Assembly: GCF_003337235.1 (NCBI RefSeq)
Contig: NZ_QPJC01000004.1
Coordinates: 267,852-331,851 of the forward strand
Direction: 5' to 3'
DNA: 64,000 nucleotides
Origin: Halopolyspora algeriensis
GTDB taxonomy: Bacteria > Actinomycetota > Actinomycetes > Mycobacteriales > Pseudonocardiaceae
Made by a program: the position numbers and the translations under genes. The notes beneath the pieces are model-generated. The model made no database searches and was not told where the DNA came from. It saw nothing but the letters and a program-made list of their open reading frames with translations. How positions within the stretch are numbered: the first letter of the stretch is position 1; the number at the start of each line of letters is the position of its first letter. Shown here piece after piece: positions 28,217 through 37,277 of this stretch.

Positions 28217-29818
28217 TCATCGTTCCAATGCTTCTCGCACCCGGCCTTCGGATTCGGTGGGTCGGCTGCACGAGTGCTCCTCCGACAGGGACGAGGACTC
28301 CTCCGAGTGGGAGCCGTTCTCCTTCGCGAGGGTCTTGGAGAAGGCCACGCAGATGGCGACCAGGATGATCACGAACGGTGTCCCGATGAGCACCGAGGCC
28401 TTCTGAAGCGCGCCGAGTCCGCCGGAAACCAGCAGGACCGCCGCGACGCCGGCCAGCAGGAGTCCCCAGAGGAGCCGGACCCAGGTTGTGGGGTTCGGAG
28501 AGCCACCGGTGGACAGTTCGCCCAGCACAACGGTACCGGCGTCCGCGCCGGCGACGAAGAACACCCACAGCACCACCAGCGTGATGATCGACAGGAGGAT
28601 GGGCAGCGGATACTCCTGAATGAAGACGAACATCCCCGCAGCCGGGCTTTGCTCCACGGTCTTGGCGATATCGGAGGCCTGTCCGCCGCGGGCCAGTTGC
28701 AGCGCCGCTCCGCCGAACACGGCGATCCAGATCATGCTGACCACGCTGGGGACGACAACGGTGGCCACGACGAACTCGCGAATGCTGCGTCCGCGGGAGA
28801 TGCGGGCCATGAACATTCCCACGTACGGGGCCCAGGCGATCCACCAGGACCAGTAGAACACGGTCCAGCTCCCCAACCACTCCGTGTTCGGGCTGAACGC
28901 GTCCAGCCGGAAACTCATCGGGACGAGGTTGCTCAGGTAGTTGCCGACTCCTTCGGTGAAGACGTTGAGCTGTGTGATGGTCGGTCCGACGACGAAGTAG
29001 AACACGAGCAACAGCGGGGCGATGAGCATGCTGATGTTGGCGAGCCACTTGATGCCGTGCTCGATCCGCGTCGTCGCCGAGACCATGAACGCCGCCGTGG
29101 TGAGTCCGAGGACCACGAGCTGCACCAGTACCACCGTGGGAAGCCCGAACGTCTGACCGAGTCCGGCCGTGATCTGCAGTCCGGCCTGCCCCAGGGCCAC
29201 GGCGATGCCGAACACCACCGCCAGCACCGCCAGGATGTCGATCGTCTTTCCCACGGGGCCGTCGACGCGGTCGCCGATCAGGGGGCGGAAAATGGTGCTG
29301 AGCAGTGCCTTTTCACCCTTGCGGTGGGTGAAGTAGGCCACGGCCAGACCGGCGGTGGCGTAGATCGCCCAGGGGTGCAGCGCCCAGTGGAAGAAGGAGT
29401 ACTGAACAGCCACCCCGGCGGCCTCTTCGGAGCCGGGCCCGGCGAGGCCGAACGGCACGTTGACGTAGTGCGACAGCGGCTCGGCCAGGCCCCAGAAGAT
29501 GATGGAAGGCCCCATGCCCGCCTGAAACATCATGGCGAACCAGGACAGACGGCCGAAATCGGGTCTGTCGTTTTTCTTTCCGAGCTTGATCCTGCCGTAC
29601 CTGCTCATCCCCAGGTAGACGACGAAGACCAGGAACAGGTTCGCCGCGAGCAGGAAGAACCAGCTCAAGTGTGATACGACGTAGTCGAAAAGTCGAGTGG
29701 TGACGACACTGAAGTTCGTCGGCGCGACCCCACCCCAGAGGACGATCAGTGCCGAGACCATGACGGAGACGACGAAGACGGCTCCGATCGTGGTCTGCTT
29801 CCTTCTTGATGTTCGCAT
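28217..29818 (-). CDS. BCCT family transporter (betaine/choline/carnitine type)
   Basis: 533 residues from ATG 29818, with about twelve transmembrane segments. The family signature FYWSWWIAWAPYVGMFMARISRGRSIREFV is complete. The helix 3 region reads FQAGMGPSIIFWGLAEP, which departs from the GxGxG of betaine carriers (BetP AGMGIGL), so the substrate preference may differ. The C-terminal tail is rich in Ser and Glu and could be an osmosensor. Such carriers import compatible solutes with Na+ or H+, which fits a salt-tolerant host. It is convergent with the PhoD-like gene. Confidence 0.92.
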   Translation of the reverse strand: MRTSRRKQTTIGAVFVVSVMVSALIVLWGGVAPTNFSVVTTRLFDYVVSHLSWFFLLAANLFLVFVVYLGMSRYGRIKLGKKNDRPDFGRLSWFAMMFQAGMGPSIIFWGLAEPLSHYVNVPFGLAGPGSEEAAGVAVQYSFFHWALHPWAIYATAGLAVAYFTHRKGEKALLSTIFRPLIGDRVDGPVGKTIDILAVLAVVFGIAVALGQAGLQITAGLGQTFGLPTVVLVQLVVLGLTTAAFMVSATTRIEHGIKWLANISMLIAPLLLVFYFVVGPTITQLNVFTEGVGNYLSNLVPMSFRLDAFSPNTEWLGSWTVFYWSWWIAWAPYVGMFMARISRGRSIREFVVATVVVPSVVSMIWIAVFGGAALQLARGGQASDIAKTVEQSPAAGMFVFIQEYPLPILLSIITLVVLWVFFVAGADAGTVVLGELSTGGSPNPTTWVRLLWGLLLAGVAAVLLVSGGLGALQKASVLIGTPFVIILVAICVAFSKTLAKENGSHSEESSSLSEEHSCSRPTESEGRVREALER

Positions 29819-30578
29819 AGAAACCACTATCTTTTGAGGTTGGAGACGTGCGGACAAAGCGGACGCTGTCGACGACCCGGGGTCACGATGACCCGATACA
29901 CGCAGCAAAGCCGTATCCGGCTCACCACGAATTTCATACCGCACTCACCGTAATCGTATTGTGACAGAGGAAACTCTTGATCCGTTCGAGGCAGCGCCAC
30001 TCGCAATTTCGACAGATCGTCGACTTCCTCGCGGGGCGACCGGGGTTCCGATACGTGCAAACTCGGTCACCCGTCGTCCTCCCCTGGGTCACGCTGTGCC
30101 AAAAACACCGATACAGTCGACCGGCGTGATCGCCGAACCCGACCCGAGGGGATCAGAGAGGTTCGACGAGCACGGGAAGGCATCCATCCACGCGGACTCG
30201 AGACCGGGGCGACCTCCTCCGTCAAAATGGCAAATCATTGCTGTTGGCAGAAGTTAACATATCCTGCGTACATCTGTACATACCAGTTCTCGTCACCCTG
30301 ACCACGATGATCAGGGCGTTTTTCCGGAAGTGTTGAGCGTGGCTCCGTGCTTTTCGAAAGCGTTCGTGAGAGCGATTTTCGGCGCGCCGGCAGATCGGTT
30401 CCGCGGACCGGTCGGCAAACACGGAGACACTGCCGCGACATCGTCCGCGGCCCGTTCGAACAAAATGAAATTATGCTCAAGAGCACGATTGCATCCCGAA
30501 ACTCGAATGGTCAACACACCGGCGCGAATCCGCGCAGGTCGATTCCGAATCGGCGCAACAGAGGGCGGCCGGTCCGAT
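29819..30578. other. 760-base intergenic region between BCCT and LysR genes
   Basis: No convincing gene. An AT-richer patch (30228-30290) contains TACATCTGTACATA and lies before a small plus-strand hairpin (CCCTGA / TCAGGG at 30296-30316) followed by TTTTT, a plausible terminator. No matching upstream plus-strand gene is visible, so a short RNA may end here. The BCCT promoter should lie in the left part. Confidence 0.4.
30296..30323 (+). terminator. Orphan terminator-like hairpin
   Basis: A 6-bp stem (CCCTGA and TCAGGG) with a 9-base loop, then CG and five T. It faces right, with no recognised gene to its left on this strand. Confidence 0.4.
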
Positions 30579-31484
30579 TCACGTCTCCGGTTCCGGACCG
30601 TCGGACTCGGATGCGAATCGGCGCGCCAGGGCGACGAACTCCTCCGCCGCAGGCGAGAGCGGCCCGGAGCGCCAGAACAGGGCACCGCGACGCAGCACGC
30701 GGGGCCGCAGGGGCATCACGACCGCTCCCTGCTGTGCGGCATCCCGGGCCATCGACCTCGGCAGGAGGGTGGCGCCCGCCCCGGTGAGCACCAGAGGAAC
30801 GACCATGGCCTGATGCGCCGTCTCGACGGCGATCCGGGGACGCACGTCGAGCGTGCCCACCACGTCCTCGATGACCTCCCGGGTCGCCGTCGACTCCGGA
30901 GTGGTCACGAAGTCCAGGGCAGCCAGCTCGGCGATGCTCAACCGGGCACGCTCGGAGGACGACCACTCGGGTGGGAGCACGGCATGGATCTCGCGCCCTC
31001 GCAGGACGATGCTCTCCATCTCGCGGACAGGAGCCGGAGAATCGACCATGCCGAGCTCGCACTCACCCGCGCGCACCGCACTGGTCACATCCGATCCGAG
31101 TTCCGGGTCGGAGACACGGACCGACACCTTCGGATGCGCCCGCAGGAACTCCCCGACCAGAGAGGCCAACGGGTCCACCGCCAACGTCGTCTGCGAGACG
31201 ATGTCCAGTTGGCCTGCGGTGATGTCCAGGACCCGGCGCACCGAGTCGGTCGCCGTGCTCAGGTCCCGCAGCACCTGACGCGCGGGCTCCCGCAGCGCCT
31301 CGCCCGCCGGTGTGAGAGCCACACCGTGCGCCAGCCGGTGGAAGACGCGCCCACCCAGCTTCTGCTCGAGCGTGGCGATCGCGTGCGAGAGCGACGGCTG
31401 TGCCACCCGCAGTGCCTGGGCCGCACCGGTGAAACTCCCGTGCTCGGCGATGGCCAGGAAGTACTCCAGCTCCCGGCGTTCCAT
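30579..31484 (-). CDS. LysR family transcriptional regulator
   Basis: 301 residues from ATG 31484. Residues 1-60 form the winged helix (LEYFLAIAEHGSFTGAAQALRVAQPSLSHAIATLEQKLGG). The rest is the periplasmic-binding-like effector domain (residues 90-295). It is transcribed in the same direction as the FGE and sulfatase genes and lies 40 bases after FGE, so it may be the last gene of that operon. The target could be the sulfatase genes or the BCCT gene; nothing decides. Confidence 0.92.
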   Translation of the reverse strand: MERRELEYFLAIAEHGSFTGAAQALRVAQPSLSHAIATLEQKLGGRVFHRLAHGVALTPAGEALREPARQVLRDLSTATDSVRRVLDITAGQLDIVSQTTLAVDPLASLVGEFLRAHPKVSVRVSDPELGSDVTSAVRAGECELGMVDSPAPVREMESIVLRGREIHAVLPPEWSSSERARLSIAELAALDFVTTPESTATREVIEDVVGTLDVRPRIAVETAHQAMVVPLVLTGAGATLLPRSMARDAAQQGAVVMPLRPRVLRRGALFWRSGPLSPAAEEFVALARRFASESDGPEPET

Positions 31485-31524
31485 ATCGCCTGCCCCTCTC
31501 CTGGTCGGCCCGTCCGCTCGGATC

Positions 31525-32481
31525 TCATTCGTCGCGGGCGCAGCGGAATCCCGTGTTGCCGATCGAGGTATCCGGTGTGATCCCCTGCCGCGCACTGACG
31601 CGGTAACGCCGACAGTACGACTCGTGGCACAGGTAGGAACCGCCCCGAGCAACCCGCCGCAGCTCGTCATCGGATCCGCCCGGATCCGTCCGGTGCTCGA
31701 GCGCGGGGGAAGTGCCGTGGAACCGGTCGTGGCACCACTCCCAGACATTGCCGGTCATGTTGTACAGCCCGTAGGCATTCGCCGGGAACTCCGTTACCGG
31801 GCACGTGCCGTACCAACCGTCGGCGCACGAGTTGTGCTGCGGAAACGTTCCCTGCCACACGTTCATCCGGTGGTCGCCGTCCGGCTCCAGCTCGTCGCCC
31901 CAGGGGAAGGCACACCCCTGCAGCCCTGCCCGCGCAGCGTATTCCCACTCCGCTTCGGTCGGCAGGCGCAGCCCCGCCCACTCGCAGTAGGCCTGAGCGT
32001 CGGCCCAGGTGACGTGCACCACTGGATGGTCCTGGCGGTTCCGCACATCCGACTGTGCCCCTTCCGGGTGCGCCCAGTCGGATCCTTCGACGACCCGCCA
32101 CCACGGTGCCGCCGCGACGCCCTGCGTGGGCGGGAAGTCGTCGGGCAGCAGCCCACCGAAGACGAACGACCATCCGAACCGCTCGGCCTCGGTGCGGTAA
32201 CCGGTCGAGGCCACGAACGCCGCGAAGTCGGCATTGGACACCGCTGTGGCACTGATCCAGAAGGCATCGACAGCGACCGGGCGAACCGGGCCCTCCCCGT
32301 CGTCGGGGTAGGCACGCGAATCCTCGCTGCCCATCAGGAACTCATCCCCGCCCAGCAACACCATTCCCTCGGTGCTGCCGGGGTTTCCGGAAATCGGGTG
32401 TTTCGTGGCGGAGGCTTGCCCGCCCCCTCGTCCGGTCGAGGGGGCGCAGCAGCCACCACCGCCCGTGGGTATGTCACTCAT
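31525..32481 (-). CDS. Formylglycine-generating enzyme (sulfatase activator)
   Basis: 318 residues of the FGE-sulfatase fold (SUMF1 type), with GMVLLGGDEFLMGS at the start of the domain, WEYAARAGLQG, GNVWEWCHDRF, and the C-terminal GGSYLCHESYCRRYR. C285 and C290 match the copper-binding redox Cys pair of the bacterial enzyme. It oxidises the Cys of a CxPxR motif to formylglycine. A Gly/Cys-rich N-terminal tail (GGGGCCAPSTGRGGG) is not part of the fold. The start overlaps the sulfatase stop by 8 bases, so enzyme and substrate are made together. Confidence 0.94.
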   Translation of the reverse strand: MSDIPTGGGGCCAPSTGRGGGQASATKHPISGNPGSTEGMVLLGGDEFLMGSEDSRAYPDDGEGPVRPVAVDAFWISATAVSNADFAAFVASTGYRTEAERFGWSFVFGGLLPDDFPPTQGVAAAPWWRVVEGSDWAHPEGAQSDVRNRQDHPVVHVTWADAQAYCEWAGLRLPTEAEWEYAARAGLQGCAFPWGDELEPDGDHRMNVWQGTFPQHNSCADGWYGTCPVTEFPANAYGLYNMTGNVWEWCHDRFHGTSPALEHRTDPGGSDDELRRVARGGSYLCHESYCRRYRVSARQGITPDTSIGNTGFRCARDE

Positions 32482-34819
32482 GTGCTGTCCGGAATCGCTC
32501 GCGTCCCTCGTCGGCCTCCCGGTCGCTGTGCCTCTCGCCGCTCAGGTCGATGCGCACCGACTCCAAGCGCCCGGTGAACCGGTTGTCCACCGGCGCGTAG
32601 TCCTCGGTGACCGGCGAGGCCCGGTCCACGCCGATGTCGAAGGTCTCGTCGAAGGCGAAGTAGTACGGAATCGTGCCCTCGACACGGCCTTTGCCGAGGA
32701 GGGATCCGTCGACGTGCAGCGAGGCATCTCCGCCCTTGCCGACACCGCCGCCGTCGTAGTCGAAGTCCAGCCGCACCTCGTGCCGTCCGGCGGGCAGCAC
32801 ATCGCCCCGGACCTTGTAGACCTCCAGACCGAAGTAGTTGTAGGCATAGCACGGCCGTCCCTCGTGCAGGTACAGCGACCAGCCGCCGAACCGGCCCCCC
32901 TGAGCGACCAGGACACCGTCGGCCCCGCCGTCGGGCACCTCGAACACGGCGGTGATCGAGTGCGAGCGGTTCTTGACGTTGGGGGCGGTCTCCTCGGTCA
33001 GACGCTGGGCACCGGCGTGGAAGGTGATCGACCGGCGATCGCCCATGAGGTCCAGCCGCCCCGCCTCGGTCGGGTTCTCCCGCTCGGTCATCCGATCGTC
33101 CAGCGGGAACACCTGGTGCTTGGCGGCTTCGACGAGGAACAGCTGCTGCAGTTCACGCAGCTTGCCGGGATGCTCGGCGGAGATGTCGCGGGCCTGCGTC
33201 CAGTCCGTGTTGGTGTCGTAGAGCTCCCAGCGGTCGTCGTCGAAGTAGTGGCGCTCACCCTCCTGGACCATCTCCCACGGGGTGCCGTGGCGGGTCACCG
33301 CCATCCATCCGTCGAGGTAGATGCCCCGGTTTCCCACCATCTCGAAGTACTGCAGGCGGTGCCGGTCGGCGGCGGCCGCCTCGTTGAAGCTGTAGAGCAT
33401 GCTGGTGCCCTCGACCGGCTGCTGGGTAACCCCGTTGACGGCCGAAGGCTGTGGCAGCCCGGCTGCTTCCAGCACCGTCGGCAGCACGTCGATCACGTGG
33501 TGGAACTGATTGCGGATCCCGCCACGCTCGGCGATACCGGCCGGCCAGTGCACGATCATCCCGTCCCGCGTTCCCCCGAAGTGGGAGGCGACCTGCTTGG
33601 TCCACTGGTACGGCGTGTTCATCGCCAGTGCCCAGCCGACCGGGTAGTGCGCGTGCGTCGTCGCGTCACCGAGGGACTCGGCGTGCTCGTTGATGAACTC
33701 GGCGCTGTCGGTGATACCGCTGGCGATGCGGTGCTCGTTGAGAGTGCCGCCGAGACCCCCCTCGGCCGACGCGCCGTTGTCCCCGAGGATGTAGACGAAC
33801 AGCGTGTTGTCCAGCTCTCCGATCTCCTCCAGCGCGTCGACGAACCGCCCGAGCTGAACATCGGTGTGCTCGGCGAAGCCCGCGTACAGCTCCATCAGCG
33901 AGGCCGCCGACCGCTTTTCGGCGTCGGAGAGTTCGTCCCAGTGCGGCACACCCTCGGCCCAGGGCGCCAGTTCCGCGTCCTGCGGGACCACACCGAGATC
34001 CTTCTGGCGCTGGAGGGTGATCTCGCGCTGACGGTCCCACCCGTGGTCGAAGCAGCCCCGGTACTTGTCCCGGTACTCCTCGGGCACGTGGTACGGCGCG
34101 TGAGTGGCACCGAACGAGAGGTAGGTGAAAAAGGGGTTGTCCGGTTTGAGCGAGTGCTGGTTGCGCACCCAGTCGATGGCCTGGTCCACCTGGTCGGCGG
34201 ACAAGTGGTAGCCCTCCTCGGGCGTACGGGAGGGTTCCACGGGTGTCGTGCCGTCGAACAGCACCGGATACCAGTGGTTCATCTCGGCGCAGAGAAAACC
34301 GTAGAACTTCTCGAAGCCTTCTCCCGTGGGCCACCGGTCGAACGGTCCCGCGGCACTGACATCGCGTGCGGGGGTCTGGTGCCACTTCCCGAACGCCGCC
34401 GTGTTGTACCCGTTGCCCTGAAGTACCTGACCGATCGTGGCGGCGCTGAGCGGACGGACCCCACTGTAGCCGGGTGAGGCGCTCGCCATCTCGGTGGTCA
34501 CACCCATCCCGACCGAGTGGTGATTGCGGCCGGTCAGCAATGACTGCCGGGTCGGCGAGCAGACAGCGGTCACGTGGAACCGGGTGTAACGCAGCCCGCC
34601 CTGGGCGAGCCTGTCCGCGGTGGGCATCTCGCACGGCCCGCCGAACGCGCTGGGCGCGCCGAATCCCATGTCGTCGAGCAGGACCACCACCACGTTCGGG
34701 GCACCCTCCGGCGCCCGCAACGGCTGCGGCGGCTCGTAAGCCGGAGCTTGATCGCGCACGTCCAGCGAGGTGGGGGAAGGCTGGACGGCATCGGGAATCG
34801 GTAACTGTTCGCGGTTCAT
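32474..34819 (-). CDS. Arylsulfatase, type I (formylglycine-dependent)
   Basis: 781 residues from ATG 34819. The metal site VVVVLLDDMGFG is at residues 43-54 and the active-site motif CSPTRQSLLTGR begins at Cys87, the residue converted to formylglycine. Further family motifs are GKWHQTP and GDNGASAEGG. Residues from about 630 to the end form a beta-rich extension like a LamG/concanavalin-type domain, as in large AtsA-type sulfatases. No signal peptide is seen, so it is probably cytoplasmic and releases sulfate from sulfate esters. The operon runs sulfatase, FGE, perhaps LysR. Confidence 0.94.
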   Translation of the reverse strand: MNREQLPIPDAVQPSPTSLDVRDQAPAYEPPQPLRAPEGAPNVVVVLLDDMGFGAPSAFGGPCEMPTADRLAQGGLRYTRFHVTAVCSPTRQSLLTGRNHHSVGMGVTTEMASASPGYSGVRPLSAATIGQVLQGNGYNTAAFGKWHQTPARDVSAAGPFDRWPTGEGFEKFYGFLCAEMNHWYPVLFDGTTPVEPSRTPEEGYHLSADQVDQAIDWVRNQHSLKPDNPFFTYLSFGATHAPYHVPEEYRDKYRGCFDHGWDRQREITLQRQKDLGVVPQDAELAPWAEGVPHWDELSDAEKRSAASLMELYAGFAEHTDVQLGRFVDALEEIGELDNTLFVYILGDNGASAEGGLGGTLNEHRIASGITDSAEFINEHAESLGDATTHAHYPVGWALAMNTPYQWTKQVASHFGGTRDGMIVHWPAGIAERGGIRNQFHHVIDVLPTVLEAAGLPQPSAVNGVTQQPVEGTSMLYSFNEAAAADRHRLQYFEMVGNRGIYLDGWMAVTRHGTPWEMVQEGERHYFDDDRWELYDTNTDWTQARDISAEHPGKLRELQQLFLVEAAKHQVFPLDDRMTERENPTEAGRLDLMGDRRSITFHAGAQRLTEETAPNVKNRSHSITAVFEVPDGGADGVLVAQGGRFGGWSLYLHEGRPCYAYNYFGLEVYKVRGDVLPAGRHEVRLDFDYDGGGVGKGGDASLHVDGSLLGKGRVEGTIPYYFAFDETFDIGVDRASPVTEDYAPVDNRFTGRLESVRIDLSGERHSDREADEGRERFRTAHE

Positions 34820-35289
34820 GGCGGCCTCGGCCACGCTCGACCTCCTGACGGAGAAAGCGGTCTCGCACGTATTTCCGGCACACCCGAATTCATCGGAGCA
34901 CAGCCGGACGCACTCACCCGAAATCTCGTGATTGCGGAACCATTCTGTTGGCTCCCGGATGCTAGTGGCGCACATCGGATGTGCAACCCCCGACCGTGCT
35001 CTTCGGGCGCTTCCACCTGAGGTGTGGAACACATCGAAATAGCAATCCGGCCTGTTCATCGGACTGATCGAAAGAATGTAGACCAATTTCCGATACAAGA
35101 CATAGGCATCTTCTATCCCTCTGGCGGAACCGGGCGAATTCGGTCACCGGCCACCTTTCTTCGGGGTCCGAACCGGCGGCTGTTCGAGTTCACGCGGCGC
35201 GGGCCGCGAACGCCGAGTGACACGACCGTGCGCGCCACCGGCCTCCCCGTGCGGGACCGGGCGGACGGCGATGCCGATACCGTGACGGC
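34820..35289. other. 470-base divergent region between sulfatase and cutA
   Basis: It holds the promoters of both genes. A long leader before the sulfatase ATG has in-frame codons but no second good start. The part at 34960-35110 is less GC-rich. I see no gene, repeat or riboswitch. Confidence 0.4.
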
Positions 35290-35625
35290 ATGGCGGACTA
35301 CGTTCAGGTCGTGACGACCACGGATTCGGAACAGGCCGCGGCGACGCTGGCCCGCGGCATCGTCGAGGCGCGCGGCGGAGCGTGCGTGCAGGTGGTGCCC
35401 ATCCGCAGCTTCTACCGGTGGGACGACGCCGTCCAGGACGACCCGGAGTGGCAGCTCCAGATCAAGACGACGGCGGCTCGCCTGGACGCCCTGATCGAAC
35501 ACATCAAGGCCAACCACACCTACGACGTCCCGGAAATCATCGCCACTCCGATCGTCGGCGGCCACGACGGATACCTGTCGTGGATCGACGAGGAAGCGGG
35601 AGCAACCGACAAGACGGGGCACTGA
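35290..35625 (+). CDS. cutA: Divalent-cation tolerance protein CutA
   Basis: 111 residues, the family's typical size. The pattern VVTTTDSEQAAATLARGIVEARGGACVQVVPIRSFYRWD and LIEHIKANHTYDVPEIIATPIVGG matches the trimeric ferredoxin-like CutA fold. In bacteria it is linked to copper tolerance, though its molecular role is debated. It stands alone, 213 bases before the nucleoside transporter gene. Confidence 0.92.
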   Translation: MADYVQVVTTTDSEQAAATLARGIVEARGGACVQVVPIRSFYRWDDAVQDDPEWQLQIKTTAARLDALIEHIKANHTYDVPEIIATPIVGGHDGYLSWIDEEAGATDKTGH

Positions 35626-35838
35626 CCCGGACGGCGGTCGTGGCACCTTCCCGCGGGAGCCCTCGCCTTCCACTCAGCGGAAACCCGTCGCGGGAAAACA
35701 ACGAAATGGCGCGATCACCTGTCCGCGGACACCATTCGAGTGCGAGCATTCGCGATCAAGCAAGCAACAGCGCTTGCGATCGTGCTCGTGAGCAAGAGTC
35801 GGCCCGTGCCCGTCGGCTCTGTGGAAAGGGTGGTGCTC

Positions 35839-37203
35839 GTGCAGGTGTTATGGGGAATCGGTGGCATGCTCCTGCTGCTGCTGATCGCGTTCGCGTTCTC
35901 GACCAGTCCGCGCTCGGTCAAACCCCGCACGGTGCTCGGCGCGCTGCTCCTCCAGGTGATCTTCGCGATCCTCGTACTGCAGTGGCCGGTCGGCCAGCGG
36001 GTCCTGCAGGCACTCGCCAACGGTGTGGGCAAGGTGATCGACTCGGCCAACGAGGGCATCGAGTTCATGGTCGGCCCGATCCTGCCCGAAGAGGGCACCC
36101 TGTTCGCTTTCCAGGTGTTGCCGCTCATCGTGTTCGTGGCTTCTCTGACCGCCGTGCTGTACCACTGGAACATCCTGCAGTGGGTCGTGCGCATCATCGG
36201 TGGTGGTCTGCAGAAAGTGCTGGCCACCACCAGGGCCGAATCCCTCAACGCGACGGCGAACATCTTCGTCGGCCAGACCGAGGCTCCCCTGGTCATCCGC
36301 CCCTACCTGACCACGATGACGCGCTCGGAGTTCTTCGCGATCATGGCCGGTGGCCTGTCCACGGTCGCCGGAACGGTCCTGGTCGGCTACTCCCTGCTGG
36401 GGGCACGGCTGGACTACCTGATCGCGGCGAGCTTCATGGCCGCCCCTGCCGGGCTGCTCATGGCGAAGATCATCGTTCCGGAAACCGAGCAGACGTTCAG
36501 CGACGAGGCGGTCACGGCCTCGACGACCCCGCGGAGGAGCGAAGACAGCACCGCCGAGGGCGTGGGCTCTGCCGACCGTCCGGACACCGGTGACGCGGAC
36601 GCCGAGCGCTCGTCCGGCGAGGAGGCGCCGACCGAAGACCGGCGTGCGGATCAGCCTTCTGCCGAGGAGGACGTAACCTCGGAGAAACCGCGCAATGTCA
36701 TCGATGCGGCAGCTGTCGGAGCCTCCGACGGCCTCAAACTCGCGCTGAACGTCGGCGCCATGCTGTTCGCCTTCATCTCGCTGATCGCGCTGCTCAACCT
36801 GATCATCGGCGGGCTCGGGGGCCTGGTCGGGCTGGAGGACATCACCTTCCAGAAGATTCTCGGCTACATCTTCTCTCCGATCATGGTCGCCATCGGGGTT
36901 CCGTGGAACGAGGCCATCGAAGCAGGCAGCTTCCTCGGGCAGAAGCTGGCGCTCAACGAGTTCGTCGCGTTCGCCGAATTCGGCCCGGTTGCCGACCAGT
37001 TCAGCCCCAAGACGGCCACGATCATCACCTTCGCGCTCACCGGATTCGCCAACTTCAGCTCGCTGGGGATCCTGCTCGGCGGGCTCGGCGGGCTCGTGCC
37101 GTCTCGCCGACCGCTCATCGCGAAGTACGCTCTTCGGGCGGTGCTCGCGGGCACGCTGGCCAACCTCATGAGTGCGACCATCGCCGGCATGCTCATCGGC
37201 TGA
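35839..37203 (+). CDS. NupC-type concentrative nucleoside transporter
   Basis: 454 residues from GTG 35839, with GGAAAGGG eight bases before it; earlier in-frame starts are less likely. The protein has about eight or nine membrane segments, with the family motifs [17 protein letters not shown] and [11 protein letters not shown] in the two repeat halves. It imports nucleosides with Na+ or H+. A hydrophilic stretch of about 70 residues near the middle, starting after KIIVPETEQ, is mostly Asp, Glu, Ser and Ala; it is longer than usual in CNT proteins. A perfect 15-bp terminator follows. Confidence 0.92.
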   Translation: MQVLWGIGGMLLLLLIAFAFSTSPRSVKPRTVLGALLLQVIFAILVLQWPVGQRVLQALANGVGKVIDSANEGIEFMVGPILPEEGTLFAFQVLPLIVFVASLTAVLYHWNILQWVVRIIGGGLQKVLATTRAESLNATANIFVGQTEAPLVIRPYLTTMTRSEFFAIMAGGLSTVAGTVLVGYSLLGARLDYLIAASFMAAPAGLLMAKIIVPETEQTFSDEAVTASTTPRRSEDSTAEGVGSADRPDTGDADAERSSGEEAPTEDRRADQPSAEEDVTSEKPRNVIDAAAVGASDGLKLALNVGAMLFAFISLIALLNLIIGGLGGLVGLEDITFQKILGYIFSPIMVAIGVPWNEAIEAGSFLGQKLALNEFVAFAEFGPVADQFSPKTATIITFALTGFANFSSLGILLGGLGGLVPSRRPLIAKYALRAVLAGTLANLMSATIAGMLIG

Positions 37204-37227
37204 GGCGGGAATCCGCAGCCGGCCGGG

Positions 37228-37277
37228 CCGGAGCTTTCCGTGGTCGCGGTTGTCCCGATGAGCACGGAAAGCTCCGG
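37228..37277. terminator. Bidirectional terminator between NupC and GH43 genes
   Basis: CCGGAGCTTTCCGTG (37228-37242) pairs perfectly with 37263-37277, 15 base pairs. It lies between convergent genes and its right end touches the GH43 stop codon. Confidence 0.88.
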
